64,000 nt of DNA from an uncultured Acetatifactor sp. (lineage in GTDB: Bacteria; Bacillota; Clostridia; Lachnospirales; Lachnospiraceae). The notes beneath the pieces are model-generated. The model ran no database searches. It had not been told where the DNA came from and saw only the letters and a program-made list of their open reading frames with translations. The stretch covers positions 30,050 through 94,049 of the forward strand of contig CAKRRD010000003.1 of NCBI GenBank assembly GCA_934394815.1, written 5' to 3'. The translations under genes were made by a program, and so were the position numbers. Below are positions 34,721 to 44,906 of this stretch, piece after piece (position 1 is the stretch's first letter; each line of letters starts with the position of its first letter).

Positions 34721-36959
34721 TTGTTTCTGCTCTCTTTCGTCCCTTACTACATCTGTATATAAGATAACCAGCTGAAATCAGCACACTGAAAAGTGTGATT
34801 CCTTCTGCTGTTTTAAAGATTGGGAATCCCACATATGCCACGCTGATCGTTCCTTCATATTCCGCCGGAATCCGTAACGTCAGATCCCCATGGGCTCCTC
34901 TCTCCTCCGCTATTTCTATCTCGGCTCCCCCGGCATCCATCGCCCGGTATCCCTGATATCCCTGAAGCGGAAGTTCCAGTCTGTGCTCCTGTTCCGAAGG
35001 ATTTTCCACCGTAATGGTAATATTGGTTCCCTGTTTCTCGTAATCATACCATTGCACAGGATCTTCCGCTGCCGGATCATGATAGGAAAATGCCATATCC
35101 AGTTCATCCGTTATCAGATATTCCCCTAAGATCAGAGAAATGGTTCCCATATTGGCCGCTGTATACAGCTGCGTCTCGTTGTCTGTAAATACGATCTGGC
35201 TCAGCTGGTAACTGCTTCCTGCCAGACTCATAAGTAGCAATGCAACGATTCCCAGTTTTCCGTTCCAGGAAGCAGTTTCCAGTATTTTTGCGGAGGCATA
35301 AGCCACAAAGGCCGCCCCGAAGGCAACGGAGATTCCCAGCCACCGGAACGGGAACTGCATGGAACTTACCATCATTCCTACCCCCGGTATTTTCTGCACC
35401 TGTTCCCAGGGGAAAAAATTCGAATTCAGCAGATTGGTAAATACACATGCCACCGCCAGCACAATGCCTGTCCTGTCCACAACTTCTTTTCTCTTGCATC
35501 CGTAAATCAGCCAGAATACTATGAACAGCAAAACAGCCACCCCAATGGAATACGGCTCCCGTCCATAGATGCCATCCCGGGAAGTAATCTGTTTTCCGTT
35601 CTGCCAGATCACCACAGAGGAGGCCAGTTCCATTCCGTGGGACAGATTTTTTCCAATAATCTGCTGCAGCTTATAAGTATCTTTATTCATCATATACAGC
35701 ATCGGCACATAGAACCAGCAGTTCCACAGCAATACGATTCCCGTTGCCTCCGCCAGCTGTACAAAAGTCCGTTTTCTCAGTACCCGTTTCACAAAGATCA
35801 CACAGAATACCGCGAGACACAATGCCACCATTTCCGTTGTCAGCAAATGACACTCCAGGATGGCAGACATACCGAATACGATCCACCATTTACACTTTTT
35901 GTAGTTCTCCGAAGCAATGTCTTCCGTACATAAGAGATAAAAGCCGCAAAATACCATGGGGACAAAAGTCATGGCCAGATATTCTCCCACGGCTCCCCGG
36001 ATATAGAAATTGTTAAATCTATAAGGAGCCAGCACATATACCGCTGTTCCCAGAAGTGCCGCATATTCCTTCCGGACACAACGCTGCAGTGCAGCATATG
36101 TGATCACGCCGGTTGCCGCCATTACAAGAAACATAAACATCTTATATGCCGTCATGATCGGGAAGCCGATCACCCGGAATAATGCCGGTATCATCAGAAA
36201 GAAATCACAGTAAAACAGGGAGGACGCATATCCATGTCCATCCAGCCAGTAACTGGTGATCCGATAAGGAAATGCTTCCCCGGTCCTCATTGCATTGGCA
36301 AGACTTTCTATCCTCAGCAGATGATAAGGAACATCCACATCAAAGATCATGGTATCATTGCAATAAGGAATAAATTGTATCAGCGCCAGTGCACATAATG
36401 ATACCACTGCCACCTGCTGCTCTGTACTGACCTTTCCTTCCAGACAACGTCTGCGGAAAACAAGCAGCATATCTATTCCAAGGAAAATCATCAGGGCCGT
36501 AAAAAGCAGAATCCGCTCTCCGCCACGAGTCTTCCAGACAGAGATCTCCTGTAAATGATCCAGAGACGTTTTTCCGTAATCAATCTTCAGATACACTTCA
36601 TAGGCCGTATCCGTCAGGAAAAAGTCAAAATCCATAGCATCATTTCCGGGCAGAATCGTTACTGCATTTGCTTTCAGGGAATTGGTATAGCCTCTTCCGT
36701 TCTCTACGCAGACTCCCAGCGTCTCTTCCTGTCCGTCCATATTGGTCTGCACATGAACTCTGTATACGCCTGCCGGTAAACGCATCGGCTCTGTTTCTAT
36801 CTGTGTTGCCGAAGGATCCTGAACCGCCTCTGCCATATCCTCTCCATAATAAATACCCTGTAATTCCTCTTTCCCAAGACACCGGAAAAAAAGAGCCAGC
36901 AGTATCAGTATTTCCGCCAAAAGCACTATTTGAAACTTTTTAATCTTCCCGTCCCTCAT
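34704..36959 (-). CDS. Large membrane protein, PTPS-related/YfhO-like GT-C-type, full length
   Basis: 751 residues. One helix (8-26) is followed by an extracytoplasmic beta-rich domain (40-155, beginning AGVYRVHVQTN), then about a dozen membrane helices and a C-terminal beta-rich part with a last helix. The first outer loop has DVDVPYHLLRIESLANAM, with Asp and His-x-x-Arg as in GT-C-like proteins. HGYASSLFYCDFFLMIP follows. A later motif FFPWEQVQKIPG is shared by the cluster. It resembles the family named 6-pyruvoyl-tetrahydropterin synthase-related membrane proteins and YfhO. It may transfer sugars from a lipid carrier to surface glycans. Start ATG 36959 has AAGGAATC. Confidence 0.8.
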   Translation of the reverse strand: MRDGKIKKFQIVLLAEILILLALFFRCLGKEELQGIYYGEDMAEAVQDPSATQIETEPMRLPAGVYRVHVQTNMDGQEETLGVCVENGRGYTNSLKANAVTILPGNDAMDFDFFLTDTAYEVYLKIDYGKTSLDHLQEISVWKTRGGERILLFTALMIFLGIDMLLVFRRRCLEGKVSTEQQVAVVSLCALALIQFIPYCNDTMIFDVDVPYHLLRIESLANAMRTGEAFPYRITSYWLDGHGYASSLFYCDFFLMIPALFRVIGFPIMTAYKMFMFLVMAATGVITYAALQRCVRKEYAALLGTAVYVLAPYRFNNFYIRGAVGEYLAMTFVPMVFCGFYLLCTEDIASENYKKCKWWIVFGMSAILECHLLTTEMVALCLAVFCVIFVKRVLRKRTFVQLAEATGIVLLWNCWFYVPMLYMMNKDTYKLQQIIGKNLSHGMELASSVVIWQNGKQITSRDGIYGREPYSIGVAVLLFIVFWLIYGCKRKEVVDRTGIVLAVACVFTNLLNSNFFPWEQVQKIPGVGMMVSSMQFPFRWLGISVAFGAAFVAYASAKILETASWNGKLGIVALLLMSLAGSSYQLSQIVFTDNETQLYTAANMGTISLILGEYLITDELDMAFSYHDPAAEDPVQWYDYEKQGTNITITVENPSEQEHRLELPLQGYQGYRAMDAGGAEIEIAEERGAHGDLTLRIPAEYEGTISVAYVGFPIFKTAEGITLFSVLISAGYLIYRCSKGRKRAETNESYV

Positions 36960-36970
36960 GATTCCTTTTC

Positions 36971-38095
36971 TTACTCCGTTTCCAGTCCGCTCTGCATCTG
37001 AAGCATTTCATAATAATCTACTGTAAAATTATCGACATCCATCACATAAATTCCCGACGCAATAATTGCAGTCACCACAGAAGCCACACAAACCAAATAA
37101 AGAAAGCTGTCTTTTTTCTTCTTATTTCTGTCAAGAAGGTATCCCCAGATCAATGCACAGCCGAATATAACCGGTGTCAGAAAAGCCGCCGGAGCCTTCA
37201 ACGCTCCGGCAACCCGATAGGTAACTCCATTCATAAGCTGTATGCGGTCCCAGGGAAATGTCTTTAATGTCATGCATAGTTCCAGGCAGACGGTAACCGC
37301 CGCAGCTCCCACCACAGATTTCTCTCCTCCATTCCGGAAGCTGATGTGCCCCAGGAACCATAGCCCCAGGAAAATTCCCATGCCTGCCAGCGTAAAGAGT
37401 CCGATTCCCAGAGGATATTTATACAGGGCATCTTCTTCCAGTCCCGGAATCTTACTTTTTATCTTCCAGAATTCCGCCAGCAATCCGGAAAGCTGAAGTC
37501 CGTTTTTCTGGATCAGGGAGTAATTCTCCGGATTCTGCATTCTGCCCAGCCAGAGGATTCCTCCCGCCGCACAATCCACAACCACTGCAATTCCGATCTG
37601 CAGAAGTGCTTTTCCATTCCGGTTCAGGAAAAATGCCATCACTGCCGTCATAATCACCGTTATCACCGCGATTTCCAACAGGCCGATATCCAACACTGCC
37701 GTCACCAGACCGCCAATTCCCAGAAGCAGGACGGCACGGATTCCCTTTCCGGCTTCTATCCCATAGATTCCATAGAACAACAGCGGCAGCACGGCCATAA
37801 AAATCAGTTCTGCCATATCTCTTTCCAGCATATACCGTTCAAACCGGTATACCGACAGTACATACACGGCTGTACTTAACGCGCTTACGGCAGAATCCGC
37901 ATAAATTCCATAAAAGGTAAAAAAGGTAAATCCCACTGTAGCTGCATTGATCACCAACAGGATTCCCGCCGTTCTCCAGTCATTTTCCATCATAAATCCC
38001 TTAGAGAAAACAGGGGTCGATACCAACAGCCATATGACAGCTGTATAAAACAACACACGCTTATACTGCTCTTTGCTCTTCCTCAACAAATTCAT
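36971..38095 (-). CDS. Membrane protein, reduced GT-C-like paralog
   Basis: About 374 residues with ten or so helices, starting at ATG 38095 (MNLLRKSKEQYK; GAGGAAGAG upstream). STAVYVLSVYRFERYML and LPLLFYGIYGIEAG match the middle of the 739- and 751-residue neighbours, and TFPWDRIQLMNG matches their FPWDRIQ motif. The outer beta-domain and the Asp/His loop are missing, so it is unlikely to be an active glycosyltransferase alone. It overlaps the end of the DUF6020 gene by 35 bp. Confidence 0.78.
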   Translation of the reverse strand: MNLLRKSKEQYKRVLFYTAVIWLLVSTPVFSKGFMMENDWRTAGILLVINAATVGFTFFTFYGIYADSAVSALSTAVYVLSVYRFERYMLERDMAELIFMAVLPLLFYGIYGIEAGKGIRAVLLLGIGGLVTAVLDIGLLEIAVITVIMTAVMAFFLNRNGKALLQIGIAVVVDCAAGGILWLGRMQNPENYSLIQKNGLQLSGLLAEFWKIKSKIPGLEEDALYKYPLGIGLFTLAGMGIFLGLWFLGHISFRNGGEKSVVGAAAVTVCLELCMTLKTFPWDRIQLMNGVTYRVAGALKAPAAFLTPVIFGCALIWGYLLDRNKKKKDSFLYLVCVASVVTAIIASGIYVMDVDNFTVDYYEMLQMQSGLETE

Positions 38096-39755
38096 TGTTC
38101 TCTTCCTCTTTTGCTGCAAGTGTCATCGCCTTCTTTGCACTTCCCATATACCCTGACAGTACCGGGAACAGTTCAAAGACGATCAGATAATAACGAATCT
38201 CCGATACCGGTCCGCACATACAGGTTCCCACCACCAGAGCCGTCAGGAAAAGTGCCGTACCCACAGCTTTATCCTTCCGCCACCAGGCATAAAACAAGGC
38301 AATGAGCAGTGTCAGAAACATGGTTCCGGTCACACACAACAGACGGAAAACCGGCCACCGGACATAACTGTCCTCACTGATTCCTATATAAAAATAGTAG
38401 ATTCCCGGCATCCTCGGTCTGGCATATTCCTCATTCCATTCCGTAACCATAAAATAGCGTGACTTCTTATAATCCTGTAATTTTGTCAGCGGATACCAAG
38501 CCTGATAGGTATTATCCAGAAAAGACTCTATGTAACACACGGGATACTGCAATCCCTTTTTGATCCAGAATTTAATGGCTTTTCCCTTATCTGCCATGAT
38601 CACATCCAGATGGCGCCAGAATGCCGTCTTGATAGCATCGGCGATCACCGGATCATACATGGCAAAATCCTCCTTGTCGATGCAGGTATACAGATAATCC
38701 AGTTCCTCCTGCGTAAATGCTGCTTCTCCCTTATCCATGTAGACCCGGGTGATCTGCTGGAACGGTACACTGAGCGCTTCGGCGGCACTTCCCGGCGCTG
38801 CGTCCACAGCAGCCATCAGACCTTTATTCAGTACAAAAGGTGCCAGGATCATCACGATCCAGAACAGGATCTGCTGTTTTCTCCGGCAGGAGGTGCAAAG
38901 CACGGCAAAAGCTGCTGCAAAGGGCAGTGCGTACACGATATTATTGCGAAGCAGGCAGGCCAGACACAACAGGATCCCGGTTGTGATCCATTGTCTTACG
39001 GTGGGGGATTTCTGTGCATTCAGATCCGCATAGATCTGATAGATTTTCAGTACCGCCACCAGCAGAAAGGCATAACAGGTGACATCCTTGGTGGTACTCA
39101 TGGCGAACATCACCACCGGAGGACATAAAATGTAGAAAAACTCCGACAGTACCGCCAGAATTCTGTTCCCGGTCTTCCGGTACAGGAACACAACAGCATA
39201 ACTGAAACAGGATGCACAGACCGCCATCTGTACCACATTATATAAAAAAACTCCGAAGGTTAGATCCACGCTCCGCAGATGATATCCGATGGTAATGATC
39301 CCGCCGCCTACAATCGTATGCAGCAGCGGATGATGTGCTGTGAACGGAACTTCCGGATACAGGATCTGGGGCAGCTGGTTCCCGATATCATAATTGTAAA
39401 AACCCGGATAGCAGGCAATCAGTAAGAGCAGATAGCAGCCGTACAGGATTCCTCCTGCCAGAAGCCACTGCTGCCAGCTTTTCCATGCAAACTCCGGTTT
39501 TTCCTTTCCCCGGCGGCGCTCCAGCCATGTGTAACTGAAATGCAGCAGCCACGTAAAGAAAGGAAACAGCACCGCAAATGCCAGCAGACAACCAGCGTGA
39601 GATAAATGTCCGATCTTTCTCCATATCTGCGCCTGTAATAAAAAAGTATCGTATTTCATACTGCTCTGCCAGCCATACACTGCCAGAAATGCCAGCAGTC
39701 CGCCCAGAATGCCCGTAATAATCCATCCTCTGTACTTTCGGTACGCTTCCTTCAT
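38061..39755 (-). CDS. DUF6020-like GT-C family membrane protein
   Basis: A 564-residue protein with about twelve helices. The first long outer loop has YPGFYNYDIGNQL and FTAHHPLLHTIVGGG, an Asp followed by His-His-Pro, typical of GT-C glycosyltransferase-like folds. A Cys/Asp-rich globular insert lies around 330-400. The C terminus is charged (EEENNEFVEEEQ). It differs from its neighbours, which have the FPWD motif. It is probably involved in surface glycan assembly; substrate unknown. Start ATG 39755 follows AAAGGGAAACAAAGG. Confidence 0.8.
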   Translation of the reverse strand: MKEAYRKYRGWIITGILGGLLAFLAVYGWQSSMKYDTFLLQAQIWRKIGHLSHAGCLLAFAVLFPFFTWLLHFSYTWLERRRGKEKPEFAWKSWQQWLLAGGILYGCYLLLLIACYPGFYNYDIGNQLPQILYPEVPFTAHHPLLHTIVGGGIITIGYHLRSVDLTFGVFLYNVVQMAVCASCFSYAVVFLYRKTGNRILAVLSEFFYILCPPVVMFAMSTTKDVTCYAFLLVAVLKIYQIYADLNAQKSPTVRQWITTGILLCLACLLRNNIVYALPFAAAFAVLCTSCRRKQQILFWIVMILAPFVLNKGLMAAVDAAPGSAAEALSVPFQQITRVYMDKGEAAFTQEELDYLYTCIDKEDFAMYDPVIADAIKTAFWRHLDVIMADKGKAIKFWIKKGLQYPVCYIESFLDNTYQAWYPLTKLQDYKKSRYFMVTEWNEEYARPRMPGIYYFYIGISEDSYVRWPVFRLLCVTGTMFLTLLIALFYAWWRKDKAVGTALFLTALVVGTCMCGPVSEIRYYLIVFELFPVLSGYMGSAKKAMTLAAKEEENNEFVEEEQRAV

Positions 39756-39783
39756 AGCCTTTGTTTCCCTTTCTGCAGCCGCA

Positions 39784-40683
39784 TTACACTGCCTTTTTCA
39801 ATTCTTCTTTTGACTCCTCTTCCATCAGCACAAGGGTTCCGATCTTTTCCACGCTTAAGATACTCAGGATTATCTGCGCATATGTAAAAAATACGGCTGG
39901 GGTCCTGATCAGGGATACCAGTCCCAGAGACCATTGTCCGATCCTCTGTACATAATCCCAGGGGAAATACCGCAGGGACATGACGGTAAGCAGTCCGGCT
40001 GTTCCCAGCCAGATAAAATCCGTCTTCTTCCAGATCTTCTGCCCTTTTACAAAAGTAACATACCATAAAAAAATCAGACAGCCAAACAGCAGGATTCCCA
40101 TGCCGGGATTGCCGCCCCGGTGAAAATACGTGCTGAACAGGCCGCCGATGCTGTATCCCATATCCATGATGCTCGTATATTCGAAGCCACTCTCCGCAAA
40201 GCTGCCATCGAAAATCCAGTGTTTCCATGCAAGATATGTGGGATAGGCCAGTCCGGTCCCCAGTACCCCGATCACCGGATACTCCCAGCATTTCCTGCAG
40301 ATCCCGGCAATGCAGATCAGGAAAAGTATCGTCAGTCCGGCCACGCCGTCCCACCGGCCGATCACTCCGAGGACCAGTACCGCCACCAGTCCGAAGCCGA
40401 ATCTCCAACCTTTTTTCTCCGCATATGTCAGCTGGAGCAGCGCTGTAACAAGTACCGGCAGCAGCATCCCGATCCCTATCAGAATCCAGTCTCTCTGTTC
40501 CCGGATTGCAGTTATATGCACCGGCAGCAACATATAGACCAGACTTCCTGCCAGCAGGATTCCGGTTCTCACCCACAGGGATCTGTTTTTATAATTTTCG
40601 TTTTCCTTAAAAATACTGTGGAACATACATCCCGTCATTCCCAAAGTCACGACCTGACTCAACAGAAGCAACGCTTTCTCCAT
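39784..40683 (-). CDS. Membrane protein resembling the C-terminal half of the GT-C-like family
   Basis: A 299-residue protein with about eight helices. RYFPWDYVQRIGQWSLGLVS matches the FPWDRIQ region of the full-length neighbours, and the following hydrophobic stretch aligns with theirs. It starts at ATG 40683 (GGGAGAG upstream), two bases after the stop of the preceding gene, whose protein resembles the N-terminal half. The two may act as a split version of one full-length protein. The C terminus is charged (EEESKEELKKAV) and lacks the final beta-domain. Confidence 0.75.
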   Translation of the reverse strand: MEKALLLLSQVVTLGMTGCMFHSIFKENENYKNRSLWVRTGILLAGSLVYMLLPVHITAIREQRDWILIGIGMLLPVLVTALLQLTYAEKKGWRFGFGLVAVLVLGVIGRWDGVAGLTILFLICIAGICRKCWEYPVIGVLGTGLAYPTYLAWKHWIFDGSFAESGFEYTSIMDMGYSIGGLFSTYFHRGGNPGMGILLFGCLIFLWYVTFVKGQKIWKKTDFIWLGTAGLLTVMSLRYFPWDYVQRIGQWSLGLVSLIRTPAVFFTYAQIILSILSVEKIGTLVLMEEESKEELKKAV

Positions 40684-40686
40684 GGT

Positions 40687-41802
40687 TTACTCTCCCGTCA
40701 TAAAAGGTTCTTCGTTATACCAATAGTACACATCTGACTGAAACGTCAGGTTATCCTCAAAATATAACACCTGCAATATCAGCACCAGTGAAACCGTAAA
40801 TAAAATCCAGGGGGAAATTTTCCGGTCTGCTGTTTTCTTTTTCCCAAGGATCCATCCCACGATCAGCCCAAGAAGCGCATAGGCCAGCACATATATCACC
40901 AGTTTCCCCGGATTTCCCTGTGTGTACATCCACTTCATGGCCAGAGGGCTCCATACGCCCAGCGCTGTCACAGGCAGCGCCAGACGCACGTCCTTTGTCT
41001 GTCCGAAAAACACTCCGTAGATCAACAGCGTTGCCGCCCCGGTCAGCAGGACAAACAATACCTTATATGCCGTCATCACCGGGAAACCGATTCCCCGCAC
41101 CGCCGCCGGGATCCATAAATAGAGCAGATGCAGGAAGGGGATCGTTCCCCACTCTCCCCGTAACAGTTGTTCTGTCTCCGTCAGACACTGTACACTGTCC
41201 GTACCGAGGATCAGATAATCCACCATAAGTGGAATACATGCCACCGCCCAGATGGCTGCCAGTGCACATGCGGTCCACTTTTTCCCTGCACTGACTTTAC
41301 CGGTCATTATTTTTCTGCGAAAGGCCAGCAAACCGTTCAGGATTCCACAGAGCAGTACGGCCATCACAAAAGTCATCCGGCTTCCGGCTGCCGTCCTCTC
41401 CACTCTGAGTTCATAGGATACCTCCGCATCCTCCGAGAAAGGAAGGATCGACACATAAGCCCCCTCTACCGGCGCTGTCACATAATAAGTGATCTCCTTA
41501 TGCTCCGTACCGGCATACAAGGCTGCCCGGCTGCCTCTTATGGCATGAAATGTCATCTGTTCTGCGTTCAAACCAATCTCCATGCCGGCTCCGACCCCGC
41601 CGTCTGCGGCATCTGCCTCCACGATAATGCGATAGACTCCCGGCTTCAGTGAAAACGTATCACTGACAAGCTCCCCGGTCTCTTCTTCCCGCTGCAGGGT
41701 ACGGCTGTCTGTCCCAGACACTTCACCGGATCCGAAAAAGCAAAACAGCAACAGAACCGGCAAAAGAATTGCTTCTGTTAAAAAAAGTATTTTTCTTTTC
41801 AT
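40687..41802 (-). CDS. Membrane protein resembling the N-terminal half of the GT-C-like family
   Basis: About 371 residues from ATG 41802 (MKRKILFLTEAILL; AAAAGGAG upstream), overlapping the 739-residue gene as ATGA. A signal-anchor helix is followed by the outer beta-domain (KPGVYRIIVEADAAD) and then helices. FRRKIMTGKVS and RGIGFPVMTAYKVLFVL match the 751-residue protein. The catalytic-type loop reads LGTDSVQCLTETEQLL, so the conserved His-x-x-Arg is lost. It stops where the second half of the family would begin, and the next gene supplies a similar second half. Confidence 0.75.
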   Translation of the reverse strand: MKRKILFLTEAILLPVLLLFCFFGSGEVSGTDSRTLQREEETGELVSDTFSLKPGVYRIIVEADAADGGVGAGMEIGLNAEQMTFHAIRGSRAALYAGTEHKEITYYVTAPVEGAYVSILPFSEDAEVSYELRVERTAAGSRMTFVMAVLLCGILNGLLAFRRKIMTGKVSAGKKWTACALAAIWAVACIPLMVDYLILGTDSVQCLTETEQLLRGEWGTIPFLHLLYLWIPAAVRGIGFPVMTAYKVLFVLLTGAATLLIYGVFFGQTKDVRLALPVTALGVWSPLAMKWMYTQGNPGKLVIYVLAYALLGLIVGWILGKKKTADRKISPWILFTVSLVLILQVLYFEDNLTFQSDVYYWYNEEPFMTGE

Positions 41803-44018
41803 CGGTATCTCCTTTTCCGGATCAGCCAGAAGCTCATGCCAATGATCGTAACTAAGGTAACGGCCTCTGCCGCCCTCCAATACCATGGCTCCGCAAACCG
41901 TACCGTGATCTGTCCCATATAGGCTCCCGGTACACATATCTGCAGCAGATGATTTCCGTCATCTGCGATCTCCAGTCTCCCGCCGTTTTCTCCGACCGCT
42001 TTGTATCCCTTATACAGAAGCACCGGCAAGGTGATCCGTTCCTGTTCCTCTCCGTCATTCTGACAATAGAATGTGGTATTTAATCCTCTCTTCACATAAT
42101 CCGTAATCCGGATCTTCTCTCCCGCCTCCGGCTTTGCAAAGGTCAATTTGTCACTATCCGTGCCGTAGATCAGATATTCCGCACCCGAAATATATCCGAA
42201 GCCCATGCTCTCTTCATTGTACAGATAGTAATCTGTCTCCTGATCCTCGGAATCCATCAGATACAGGTAAGAAGTGGACAATGCCACGATGGTTACGACC
42301 AGGCTCATCCGGTACAGCATCTGTCTATTCTTCCGGAAATACTTCAGCACATAGCCTGCCACTGCCACCAGGAAAACGGTTCCCCATCCCAGAAAACGAT
42401 TAGGGAACTGCAGACTGCTCACCAGCGTTGCCGCAATACCTGAAGTATTCTGGATGCGGTCCCAAGGGAAATAATTAGTGGCCATCCACAGTGCAAGGCA
42501 TCCCAGTCCGGCTGCCCGGATTGCAAAATTTTTCTCTGCAGACTTTTCCTCCCGCAGTTCTCCCAGGAATAACAGGATCCAGAAAAGCATGACACCCACC
42601 ACCAGAATCAGTCCCACACCTACCGGATGGGAATACTGCATGCCGTTATCTCCCAGCGGGGTTGCCTGTCCGCTGATCCAGAAATGATGTAACAGCTGTG
42701 GCAGGATCGCTCCTCTGTCCTGTATGGTTCTGGCGGAAGCATGCTGGATCTTCATATCCTGCGTTATATAATAGTCCAGGAACGGTACCAGATACCACAG
42801 GCTTAAGCCAAGCGTCAGCAGTGCTCCCTGCACCAGCTGCCGCAGTCTCGGCAGTTCGAACACCTTTCTGAGATAGAGCACACAGAGTAATACCGTCATA
42901 AAGGCGGTGATTTCGCAGGTCAGTACATGGGTCTGGATCAGTCCTGCATAACCGGCTCCCAGAACCAGCCAGCTTTTCCGGAATTCCGGTTTCTCCACAT
43001 CTTCTTCGAAGACCAGCCAGATTCCATAAAACACTAACGGCAGAAAGGTAAAGGCACTTCCCTCACCGACAGCTCCCGTGATCAGCAGTTTATAGATTCT
43101 GAAAATGGATAACGTGTAAAGTCCGCTGCATACCAGACCGATTCTCTCATCCCGGAACATTTTCCCGAAGCAATACCAGGAGATTGCAGTCGTCGCAATA
43201 TTCAGTGCGATGCAGTAGAGAATATAACTCTCCGTCACGGTAAAGCCCAGCATCCTTAAAAGTGCCGGAAAATATAACAACATGTTACAATAAAAAATAC
43301 CGTTGGCATAGCCATGGTCGAATACCCATCTCGGTTCCAGCCGCACCGGGAACTGCCCTGTCAGCAGACCGTCCTTCACTCCTTCGATCCTCTGTAAATG
43401 ATAGGTCAGATCTGCGCCGGAGATCAGTCCGTCATACAGATAGGGGATTGATGCCAGAAAAGCGATCACACCGATTCCGAAAATCACCAGTCTTTTCGTC
43501 TCCTTTATCTGCACAGCCTTTTTATCAAACCAAAGGGTTCCCCCCATGACCGCTGCCAGCGCCAGCAGGATTACAAGATATCTGGTCCACAGAAGATTCG
43601 TCTCCACGATCCGCAGATTCCCCGTGGTCAGTGCTCCCTGTCCGGAATAATCCACCGTTACCGCCAGTTCTTCCGTGGATTCATACAGCCAGAAATCATA
43701 AGAAGTATGTTCCAGCGCCCGGTAGAAATGCTCTCCATTGCACAGAAGGCCTCCGGTATAGACCGTGCTGTCCTTCACATTACATATGGCATTGGCATCT
43801 CCTCCGCTCTCATAGGACAGTTCCACTCGGTAAACACCCCTTCCCAGCGGAATATGCTCATACACTGCCCGATCCGTGACTGCTTTCCCCTCCGTGAATG
43901 CACAGCTTCCGTCATAATTCCATTCTCTGTCCGGCATGGCAATCCGGATGATACAGCCCGCCATCAGCACTGCAAGAATCCCAAGGATTGTATATCTGAT
44001 ATAAGGTTTCTTCTTCAC
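41799..44018 (-). CDS. Large membrane protein, PTPS-related/YfhO-like GT-C-type, full length
   Basis: 739 residues from a GTG at 44018 (GGAG upstream). N-terminal helix, outer beta-domain (RGVYRVELSYESGG), then about twelve helices, a C-terminal beta-domain and a last helix. The first loop has GADLTYHLQRIEGVK with Asp and His-x-x-Arg, then HGYANGIFYCNMLLYFP. NYFPWDRIQNTSG is the shared later motif. It is first of the seven-gene cluster and clearly homologous to the 751-residue protein. Probably a lipid-linked sugar transferase or a glycan-related membrane protein; not proven. Confidence 0.8.
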   Translation of the reverse strand: MKKKPYIRYTILGILAVLMAGCIIRIAMPDREWNYDGSCAFTEGKAVTDRAVYEHIPLGRGVYRVELSYESGGDANAICNVKDSTVYTGGLLCNGEHFYRALEHTSYDFWLYESTEELAVTVDYSGQGALTTGNLRIVETNLLWTRYLVILLALAAVMGGTLWFDKKAVQIKETKRLVIFGIGVIAFLASIPYLYDGLISGADLTYHLQRIEGVKDGLLTGQFPVRLEPRWVFDHGYANGIFYCNMLLYFPALLRMLGFTVTESYILYCIALNIATTAISWYCFGKMFRDERIGLVCSGLYTLSIFRIYKLLITGAVGEGSAFTFLPLVFYGIWLVFEEDVEKPEFRKSWLVLGAGYAGLIQTHVLTCEITAFMTVLLCVLYLRKVFELPRLRQLVQGALLTLGLSLWYLVPFLDYYITQDMKIQHASARTIQDRGAILPQLLHHFWISGQATPLGDNGMQYSHPVGVGLILVVGVMLFWILLFLGELREEKSAEKNFAIRAAGLGCLALWMATNYFPWDRIQNTSGIAATLVSSLQFPNRFLGWGTVFLVAVAGYVLKYFRKNRQMLYRMSLVVTIVALSTSYLYLMDSEDQETDYYLYNEESMGFGYISGAEYLIYGTDSDKLTFAKPEAGEKIRITDYVKRGLNTTFYCQNDGEEQERITLPVLLYKGYKAVGENGGRLEIADDGNHLLQICVPGAYMGQITVRFAEPWYWRAAEAVTLVTIIGMSFWLIRKRRYR

Positions 44019-44091
44019 CTTTTTATTTTCTCCTTCGAAACATTTTGGAAATCATTTGAAACAGAACGCAAAAATCCACAATGAGTATAGC

Positions 44092-44130
44092 ATAAAAAAA
44101 AGATAATGAAAACTCTCTTCATTATCTTTC
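44092..44130 (-). terminator. Terminator of the amino-acid ABC operon
   Basis: Stem AAGATAATGAA/TTCATTATCTT followed by eight T on the minus strand, directly after the ATPase stop at 44141. Confidence 0.9.
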
Positions 44131-44140
44131 TTAGTATTTC

Positions 44141-44902
44141 TTATTCTGCATGATGCTCCACATGTTCGAAGGTGAACACATTCAAAAACTGTTTTGCTCT
44201 CTCGGTCTCGGGATGCTCGAAAAACTTGTCAGGAGCAGCCTCCTCCACAATCTTTCCCTGATCGATGAAGATGACTCTGTCCGCTACCGCCCGGGCAAAC
44301 TGCATCTCATGGGTGACGATGAGCATGGTCTTGCCCTGTCTGGCCAGATCCAGCATAACATCCAGTACCTCTCTGACCATTTCCGGATCCAGCGCTGCCG
44401 TTACTTCGTCGAATAACAGGATCTCCGGATGCATGCACAGCGCTCTTACGATGGCAACACGCTGTTTCTGTCCGCCCGACAGCTGTCTGGGATAGCTTTT
44501 CGCCTTATCTGCCAGTCCCACACGTTCCAGAAGCTCCATGGCCTCCCTACGGGCTTCCGCTTTGTCACGCTTCTGTACCTTGACCGGTGCCAGCGTAATG
44601 TTATCCAATACCGTCAGATGCGGGAACAGTTCATAACTCTGGAATACCATGCCGATTTTCTGCCGCAGGGTCGTGATATTTTTGCTGCCCTTACGGATAT
44701 CCATGCCCTGAAGTTTTATCGTCCCGCCCTGAATGGGTTCCAGTGCATTGATACAGCGTAGCAGTGTACTTTTACCGCAGCCGCTGGGGCCTACCACCAC
44801 CAGGACATCGCCCTGTTTTACTTCCAGATCGATGCCATCCAGAATCTTCTGTCCCTCATATTCTTTTGTCAGATTTTCTATCTTCAACAATGTCTCTGCC
44901 AT
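44141..44902 (-). CDS. Polar amino-acid ABC transporter ATPase
   Basis: A 253-residue GlnQ/HisP-type ATPase. Walker [11 protein letters not shown]-loop [11 protein letters not shown], signature LSGGQKQR, Walker [13 protein letters not shown] and H-loop THEMQF are present, the last typical of the polar amino-acid class. ATG 44902 has GGAG upstream. It is last in the operon order binding protein, permease, permease, ATPase. Confidence 0.93.
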   Translation of the reverse strand: MAETLLKIENLTKEYEGQKILDGIDLEVKQGDVLVVVGPSGCGKSTLLRCINALEPIQGGTIKLQGMDIRKGSKNITTLRQKIGMVFQSYELFPHLTVLDNITLAPVKVQKRDKAEARREAMELLERVGLADKAKSYPRQLSGGQKQRVAIVRALCMHPEILLFDEVTAALDPEMVREVLDVMLDLARQGKTMLIVTHEMQFARAVADRVIFIDQGKIVEEAAPDKFFEHPETERAKQFLNVFTFEHVEHHAE

Positions 44903-44906
44903 GTTT

